Shown: in pieces, positions 7,288-10,842 of the stretch
Numbering within the stretch: the stretch's first letter is position 1
How the letters are laid out: each line of letters begins with the position of its first letter
Origin: Clostridiales bacterium
GTDB taxonomy: Bacteria; Bacillota; Clostridia; Lachnospirales; Lachnospiraceae
Reading direction: 5' to 3'
Assembly (NCBI GenBank): GCA_021203285.1
Contig: JAJQBM010000004.1
Span: forward strand, 1-10,842
DNA length: 10,842 nt
The notes under the pieces: model-generated
The model's input: only the letters and a program-made list of their open reading frames with translations
What the model was told of the DNA's origin: nothing
The model's database searches: none
Translations under genes and position numbers: made by a program

Positions 7288-7428
7288 TTATTTATGCTCG
7301 CAGCTCTGGTTGCCAACGGTGCAGGATGTCTTGCACGCGGACTGGCAGGAAGTCTGGCACTCGCCGCAGCCGCCCTTTTTGACAGTGTTCTGTAATTTCT
7401 TTGTGTTTAATGTCTTTACATGCTTCAT
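7288..7428 (-). CDS. scfA: SCIFF ranthipeptide precursor (six cysteines in forty-five)
   Basis: The 46-residue peptide starts with the conserved leader MKHVKTLNTKKLQNTVKK and ends in a cysteine-rich core with Cys at 21, 24, 28, 32, 36 and 43. This is the SCIFF family, whose peptides are near-universal in Clostridia and whose mature function is still unclear. In the studied homologue CteA the maturase links Cys32 to Thr37; both residues occur at the same positions here (C32, T37). An upstream in-frame ATG at 7476 would add 16 residues, but the ATG at 7428 has GAGGAG eight bases before it and matches the family start, while the upstream one falls inside the promoter. It has its own promoter and directly precedes its maturase. 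No export gene of peptidase-ABC type is in the window. Confidence 0.95.
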   Translation of the reverse strand: MKHVKTLNTKKLQNTVKKGGCGECQTSCQSACKTSCTVGNQSCEHK

Positions 7429-7466
7429 AACAAAAACTCCTCTCCGGAAAATTATAGGCTTTACAG

Positions 7467-7495
7467 AGTATAGCACAGTTCATTTTGAAACGCAA
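7467..7495 (-). promoter_or_regulatory. Sigma-A promoter of scfA
   Basis: On the minus strand there is a -35 box TTGCGT (7495-7490), a 17-base spacer, and a -10 box TATACT (7472-7467) with an extended-minus-10 TG one base upstream. Transcription would start near 7460, about 30 bases before the scfA start codon. The -35 lies eight bases beyond the end of fabH, so scfA-scfB-secDF can be expressed independently of fabH. Confidence 0.75.
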
Positions 7496-7502
7496 GGGCA
7501 AC

Positions 7503-8468
7503 TTACGCCCAGTTCAGAATCATCACACCCCATGCCAGCCCTGCGCCGAACCCCGCTAAAACCACCTTGTCTCCGGACTTTAACAGTCCCTTGCGGTTCA
7601 CCTCATCCAGAAGAATCGGCACACTGCCGCCGGAGGTGTTCCCGACATTGTCGAGGTTCATCGGCACCTTGTCGATGGAAATCTTCAGCCGCTTCGCGAT
7701 GGACTCATTGATCCGCGCGTTGGCCTGATGGAGAAGATACCAGTCGATGTCGTCCGCCGTCAGCTCCGCCTTCGCCAGCGTCTCCCGGATCGCCTCCGGA
7801 ATCTTTTTCACCGCGAACTTGAAGACCTCGCCGCCGTCCATGAAAAGATAATCCGTGGGCTTCTGCTCCGTGACGAATGGGTTGTAGTTCTCACGGCTCT
7901 TCACATAGATCGTGCCGCACTTGCTCCCGTCGCTGCCCAGCGTCGCGCCCAGAACGCCGCCCTCCGCCGCGCGCGCCACAACTGCCCCGGCGCCGTCCGC
8001 AAACAGCACACAGGTGCTGCGGTCTTTCCAGTCCACGATGCGGGAGAGCGTCTCCGCGCCGATGACCAGCGCCGTCCGGCACATACCAGCCTGCATCATG
8101 GAATCCACCACATTCATGGAGAAGACAAGCCCCGCACAGGCCGCATTCAGGTCGAAAGCCGTCGCATTCACCGCGCCGATCTCGTTCTGCACGAGGCAGG
8201 CTGTGCTCGGAACCAGCGTGTCCGCGGTACAGGTCGCCACAATGATCAGGTCGATCTCCTCCGCCGTGACCTTCGCCATCTCCATGGCGCGCCGCGCCGC
8301 CTCCGTGGACAGGGAAACCGTCGTCTCCTGCACCGAGATATGCCTCTGGCGAATGCCTGTCCGGCTGCTGATCCACTCATCGCTCGTGTCGACAATGGTG
8401 GACAGGAAATCATTTGTCACTGTTTTCTCTGGCAGACAACTTCCGGTTCCGATAATCTGTGCTCTCAT
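7503..8468 (-). CDS. fabH: 3-oxoacyl-ACP synthase III (beta-ketoacyl-ACP synthase III)
   Basis: The 321-residue enzyme condenses an acyl-CoA (acetyl-CoA or a branched primer) with malonyl-ACP to start type II fatty acid synthesis in the cytoplasm. The triad is C111 in NAACAG, H247 in LLHQAN and N277 in GNTSGG, matching C112/H244/N274 of the E. coli enzyme. TSDEWISSRTGIRQRH (28-43) and the C-terminal GFGAGLAWG (307-314) are standard. Length is normal. The ATG at 8468 has GGAGG five bases upstream. Unlike in many Firmicutes, no acpP, fabD, fabG or fabF lies beside it here; it stands alone between a LuxR-type gene and the SCIFF locus, with its own promoter and two palindromes, one close to the FabT operator. 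Confidence 0.95.
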   Translation of the reverse strand: MRAQIIGTGSCLPEKTVTNDFLSTIVDTSDEWISSRTGIRQRHISVQETTVSLSTEAARRAMEMAKVTAEEIDLIIVATCTADTLVPSTACLVQNEIGAVNATAFDLNAACAGLVFSMNVVDSMMQAGMCRTALVIGAETLSRIVDWKDRSTCVLFADGAGAVVARAAEGGVLGATLGSDGSKCGTIYVKSRENYNPFVTEQKPTDYLFMDGGEVFKFAVKKIPEAIRETLAKAELTADDIDWYLLHQANARINESIAKRLKISIDKVPMNLDNVGNTSGGSVPILLDEVNRKGLLKSGDKVVLAGFGAGLAWGVMILNWA

Positions 8469-8505
8469 ACTGGCCTCCGCTCCTATATACTCTTATATAA
8501 AATCA

Positions 8506-8518
8506 TTTGATAATCAAA
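8506..8518. promoter_or_regulatory. FabT-like operator palindrome upstream of fabH
   Basis: The 13-bp sequence reads TTTGATTATCAAA on the minus strand: two 6-bp arms that match perfectly around one central base. This is the core of the FabT (MarR-family fatty acid repressor) consensus known from streptococci, ANTTTGATTATCAAATT. It lies in the fabH leader between the transcription start (about 8525) and the start codon, a normal position for repression. The match to FabT is recalled knowledge; no FabT gene is in the window. Confidence 0.65.
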
Positions 8519-8522
8519 GCAT

Positions 8523-8535
8523 TACTTTCAAAGTA
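8523..8535. promoter_or_regulatory. Second palindrome over the fabH -10 box
   Basis: TACTTTCAAAGTA (plus strand) has two perfect 6-bp arms around one base and covers four bases of the -10 box and the likely transcription start. It sits four bases from the FabT-like site and shares the TTT-n-AAA style of arm. It may be a second, weaker operator or chance in AT-rich DNA. Confidence 0.4.
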
Positions 8536-8560
8536 TAAAAGAAGCACCGGTATTTGTCAA
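8532..8560 (-). promoter_or_regulatory. Sigma-A promoter of fabH
   Basis: On the minus strand there is a consensus -35 TTGACA (8560-8555), an exact 17-base spacer and a -10 TATACT (8537-8532). Transcription is predicted to begin near 8525, leaving a leader of about 57 bases. It is the strongest promoter match in the window and starts 26 bases after the end of the LuxR-type gene. Confidence 0.85.
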
Positions 8561-8586
8561 CTTAAAGCGTTCAGAGCGGGGCGTTT

Positions 8587-9906
8587 TTATTTCAGCATAA
8601 ACTTCGCGAGATCCTTTCGCTGCGGAATGCCGAGCTGCCGCAGAACCGAAGAAATGTGCATTTTGACTGTGTTTGTTGAGATCCCCAGATGTGCGCCGAT
8701 CTCCTTGTTCGACCACCCTCTGGCCGCCAGCATGGCGATGGTGAATTCCATGGTCGTCAGGTCATCCGCCACGTGATGTCCGGTATCCGGATTGTGAATC
8801 TTGCGCCATCCGGCGGAAAAGCTGTAGGTGATCGCAATGATCCGCTTGAAATCATCGGGATAATCCTTGCGCAGAACCGCCTCCAGCATCCCGCCCAGCA
8901 GGCCGTGATGCTCCCCGAAGGGCTCAATCAGGTCATCCGGCTGCGCGATTTTCCACGCCTCCAGAAGATGCGCTCTCGCCCGCTTGCTCTGCTTAAGGTT
9001 GATATATCACATGGTGGAGACAAGATGAAGATAAATGGAGGGAATCGGATACAGCGTGCTTTCCAGCGCAAGCGCGGTCTCCGAAATGCCGATGCAGACA
9101 TCGTACTTCCCGTCCAGATAGGCGCGGTGCGCCTGCACGTACAGCGCGAAAAGGCGGAACCCCGGCGGCAACGAAGGAAGAAAATCCCGAATCGAGCCGA
9201 GGCTTTCCGACACCGGCAGGTGAAGAAGCACCGATGCACCGATAGCGACGCACATGGCATAGGCACGATAAATCGCAGGCGTATTTTCATCCACCGCCCT
9301 GACCGTCGCCTTCACCTGCGCCATCGCCTGTCTCGTCCGCGGAATCCGGTCGAGGGCAAGGTTCGCATAGGCGTAAAGCCAACAGGCAGAAAGGCGGAGC
9401 GCCAGATCCGTATGGGTCAGGTATTCCTCGACAATATCCGAAGCCTTTTCCGAGCGGCCACTGAAATAGTAATACTCCGCGAGGGCAATGTTGCGGGTGT
9501 CCGCGTCCTCCATCTTTACAATGGACTCCATCGCTGCGCCCGGCGGCCATGGCGTATTCAAGAGCGGCATCGCCACGCGAAGACCATCCTTCGCCCCGGC
9601 AACTGATCCTGTGGCGTCCGTCTGTGCGGGTGCGGCTCTCCCGACCGCAAATTCCGTCAGGATCATGCTCTCTTCCTTATCTACAGGCACTTCTGTCTCT
9701 CCGGCCGTCCGTTTCTTGTCCGTAACCGCTTCCGTTTTCCCGGCCGTCCGTCTCCTGTCCGCTGGCTTTTCGGCATCCGACGGGATCGCCCACGCGCCGC
9801 CGAACTTGACCGCGCCCTCGATGCGCTCCTCGATACAATAGCGCTGCACATACCGCTGTGAGATTCCCCATTTTTCCGCCGCTTCCCTGACCGACATGTA
9901 CTCCAT
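8587..9906 (-). pseudogene. LuxR-type transcriptional regulator with N-terminal excisionase-like HTH, interrupted by in-frame TGA
   Basis: One frame of 440 codons runs from the ATG at 9906 (GGAGG seven bases upstream) to the stop at 8587, broken only by TGA at 9007-9009 (codon 300). Codons 1-44 (MEYMSVREAAEKWGISQRYV onward) are an excisionase/MerR-like DNA-binding helix-turn-helix. Codons 45-80 form a charged linker with a 13-residue repeat. The middle, about 100-370, is helical and resembles the TPR-like sensor part of LuxR-type regulators. Codons 383-439 are a complete LuxR/GerE HTH with GWSNKEIGAHLGISTNTVKMHISSVLRQLGI. Sequence on both sides of the TGA reads as one protein, so a point mutation or a sequencing error explains it; reinitiation at 8889 could yield the HTH alone. 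The target genes are unknown. It is divergent from the Uma2 gene and has its own promoter with a palindrome. Confidence 0.82.
9682..9759 (-). repeat. Imperfect tandem repeat (2 x 39 bp) in the regulator's linker
   Basis: Codons 50-62 (DRRRTAGKTEAVT) and 63-75 (DKKRTAGETEVPV) are two copies of one 13-residue unit, and the DNA repeats as well (both copies hold an ACGGACGGCCGG-type core). A third, decayed copy may begin with DKEE at codon 76. It lies between the N-terminal HTH and the sensor region and probably only lengthens a flexible charged linker. Confidence 0.7.
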
Positions 9907-9935
9907 TTCACTGCCTCCGCAATCCGTTCACTTAC

Positions 9936-9953
9936 TGTGCGGAATTCCGCACA
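9936..9953. promoter_or_regulatory. Perfect 18-bp palindrome at the luxR-type gene's transcription start
   Basis: TGTGCGGAATTCCGCACA is an exact inverted repeat with two 9-bp arms and no spacer. It begins five bases downstream of the -10 box and covers the predicted transcription start, the classic position for a repressor operator. It ends 30 bases before the start codon. Autoregulation by the gene's own product is the simplest guess; the binding protein is not known. Confidence 0.7.
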
Positions 9954-9958
9954 ATGCT

Positions 9959-9986
9959 ATTATACACCCCGTAAAATGTTTTTCAA
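9959..9986 (-). promoter_or_regulatory. Sigma-A promoter of the LuxR-type gene
   Basis: On the minus strand a -35 TTGAAA (9986-9981) is separated by 16 bases from a perfect -10 TATAAT (9964-9959). The predicted start is near 9952, inside the 18-bp palindrome. The -35 lies 19 bases from the -35 of the divergent Uma2 promoter. Confidence 0.75.
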
Positions 9987-10005
9987 GATTTTCGTTATTT
10001 TATTG

Positions 10006-10034
10006 TTGCGCGAATGGAACGTTTCTGTTAGAAT
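10006..10034 (+). promoter_or_regulatory. Candidate promoter of the Uma2-family gene
   Basis: TTGCGC (10006-10011), a 17-base spacer and TAGAAT (10029-10034) fit sigma-A spacing with one mismatch in the -10 box and two in the -35. It would give a leader of about 167 bases before the start codon at 10208, which is long for so small a gene. Confidence 0.5.
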
Positions 10035-10059
10035 GTTTTCAAAGCATCGTATCTTTTTT

Positions 10060-10088
10060 CGTAAATGAAAAAATCATACTCATTTACG
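10060..10088. repeat. Perfect 9-bp inverted repeat in the Uma2 gene leader
   Basis: CGTAAATGA (10060-10068) and TCATTTACG (10080-10088) are exact reverse complements around an 11-base loop. In RNA this forms a stable hairpin; in DNA it could be an operator with arms two turns apart. On the plus strand the T run precedes the stem instead of following it, so it is not an intrinsic terminator. Confidence 0.6.
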
Positions 10089-10126
10089 GTCTGATTATTC
10101 TGATTGCTCAGTTTCTTAAAGATTCA

Positions 10127-10182
10127 TGCTTTTACAAGTCCCTATAAAAAGCAGAGAATCGAAAAGCAGCCGGGTTTTCTGC
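10127..10182 (+). other. Two overlapping, mutually exclusive hairpins in the Uma2 gene leader
   Basis: TGCTTTT (10127-10133) can pair with AAAAGCA (10147-10153), and GCAGAGAA (10151-10158) can pair with TTTTCTGC (10175-10182, one G-U pair). The two stems share bases 10151-10153, so they compete. The ribosome binding site AGGAGG (10195-10200) lies 12 bases beyond. Whether this has regulatory meaning is unknown; no riboswitch class is recognised. Confidence 0.3.
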
Positions 10183-10207
10183 GTATCAAGACACAGGAGG
10201 TAAAAAG

Positions 10208-10810
10208 ATGGGAAATGCTTTACGAAAAATCGAGGAGAGGTATCATGCTATGCCAAGTCTGGAGGGTTACAAGAAAATCGAGAAAATCGATGGTGTGATC
10301 TATGAGATGTCGCCATCCGCTTCCGTCCGGCACGGAATCATCAACGGCAACATTTACACCGCCGTCAGCAATCAGTTAAAAAACAGTATCTGCAGAGTCT
10401 TTATAGAAAATCTGGATTTTTATCTGGGTGAGGATGAATGGCTCGTGCCGGACATCATTCTGGTCTGTGACCCGCATGATATCAAAAACGGGCGGTATCG
10501 CGGAAGACCGAAATTTGTAGTAGAGATCCTGAGTCCTTCCACCGCAAGGCGGGATCGCATGATCAAAATGAAAAAATACGAATCTGCCGGGGTGGAAGAG
10601 CTCTGGCTTATCGAGCCGAAGGGGAAATCACTGGAAATTTACTATCTCACGGACGGTAAATATGTCTTAGCGGAGAATTATCTGCTGGAGGAGGATAAGG
10701 AGGACGAGGACTATAACGCGGATGTGCGAATCCACTTGCACGGCATGCCGAATATTTCCCTTACTCTGGCAGAGATATTTAAGGATTCCGAATGGGGATC
10801 CGGGAACTGA
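10208..10810 (+). CDS. Uma2-family (DUF820) putative restriction-endonuclease-fold protein
   Basis: The 200-residue protein belongs to the Uma2/DUF820 family, which has the PD-(D/E)XK nuclease fold but no firmly established biological role. Motifs in order: IDGVIYEMSPSASVRHG (27-43), the metal-ligand region VPDIILVCD (80-88, D82), VVEILSPST (104-112, E106), and MIKMKKYESAGVEELWLIEP (118-137) with basic residues that complete the active site. Residues 160-170 are very acidic (EEDKEDEDYN). The core residues look intact, so it could be an active nuclease. AGGAGG seven bases before the ATG sets the start. It is preceded by a long structured leader and is divergent from the LuxR-type gene. No partner methylase or toxin-antitoxin gene is adjacent in the window. 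Confidence 0.85.
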   Translation: MGNALRKIEERYHAMPSLEGYKKIEKIDGVIYEMSPSASVRHGIINGNIYTAVSNQLKNSICRVFIENLDFYLGEDEWLVPDIILVCDPHDIKNGRYRGRPKFVVEILSPSTARRDRMIKMKKYESAGVEELWLIEPKGKSLEIYYLTDGKYVLAENYLLEEDKEDEDYNADVRIHLHGMPNISLTLAEIFKDSEWGSGN

Positions 10811-10842
10811 CATCTATCAAATTATTTTAAACAGGAAAAATC

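Noticed and set aside
8555..8586. An intrinsic terminator after the LuxR-type gene.
   Set aside because: The GC-rich stretch does not form a proper stem; apparent complementary pieces are in the wrong orientation, and no T run follows on the minus strand.
9007..9060. Selenocysteine decoding of the TGA in the LuxR-type gene.
   Set aside because: No clear bacterial SECIS-like hairpin follows the TGA within the next 40 bases, and regulators of this kind are not known selenoproteins; a point mutation is simpler.
10104..10298. A 64-codon ORF in the leader of the Uma2-family gene.
   Set aside because: It overlaps the real gene by about 90 bases in another frame, has no ribosome binding site and its sequence has no recognisable features.

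Overview
The window looks like chromosomal DNA of a Clostridia-class Firmicute, most likely Lachnospiraceae-like. The grounds are the SCIFF peptide (six cysteines in about 45 residues) with its radical SAM maturase, which is a hallmark of that class, a fused SecDF, strong GGAGG-type ribosome binding sites, and sigma-A promoters of TTGACA/TATAAT type. The genus assignment is inference. I see no tRNA, rRNA, IS element, CRISPR array, integrase or phage gene.

Layout. At the left edge a small XRE-type repressor-like gene (87-392, +) runs convergently into a minus-strand block. In its own direction of transcription (right to left) that block is: a broken DUF1294 membrane protein gene (3516-3221), an alpha/beta hydrolase (3203-2421), a 63-residue one-span membrane protein (2353-2162) overlapping by 4 bases an SDR oxidoreductase (2165-1383), and a cysteine synthase-family PLP enzyme (1330-401). 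Upstream lies a second minus-strand unit: fabH (8468-7503), scfA (the SCIFF precursor, 7428-7288), scfB (its maturase, 7164-5812) and secDF (5793-3580), closed by a probable terminator. Further right is a minus-strand LuxR-type regulator (9906-8587) cut by an in-frame TGA. Divergent from it is a Uma2-family nuclease-fold protein gene (10208-10810, +) with a long leader.

How the genes work together. scfA and scfB form one functional unit: the maturase makes a thioether in the cysteine-rich peptide, and a strong hairpin between the genes may hold scfB output below that of scfA. secDF follows scfB by 18 bases and is probably co-transcribed; it assists Sec protein export. fabH, which starts fatty acid elongation, stands apart from other fab genes, but its promoter carries a near-perfect FabT-type palindrome, suggesting it belongs to a lipid regulon.

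The most notable points are the FabT-like operator and a second palindrome at fabH, the exact 18-bp palindrome at the start of luxR transcription, the scfA-scfB hairpin, two genes each broken by a single lesion (DUF1294 frameshift, LuxR nonsense codon), and a SecF half lacking a usually conserved transmembrane aspartate. I do not see a clearly undescribed multi-gene system; the SCIFF locus is the most distinctive one and it is a known family.
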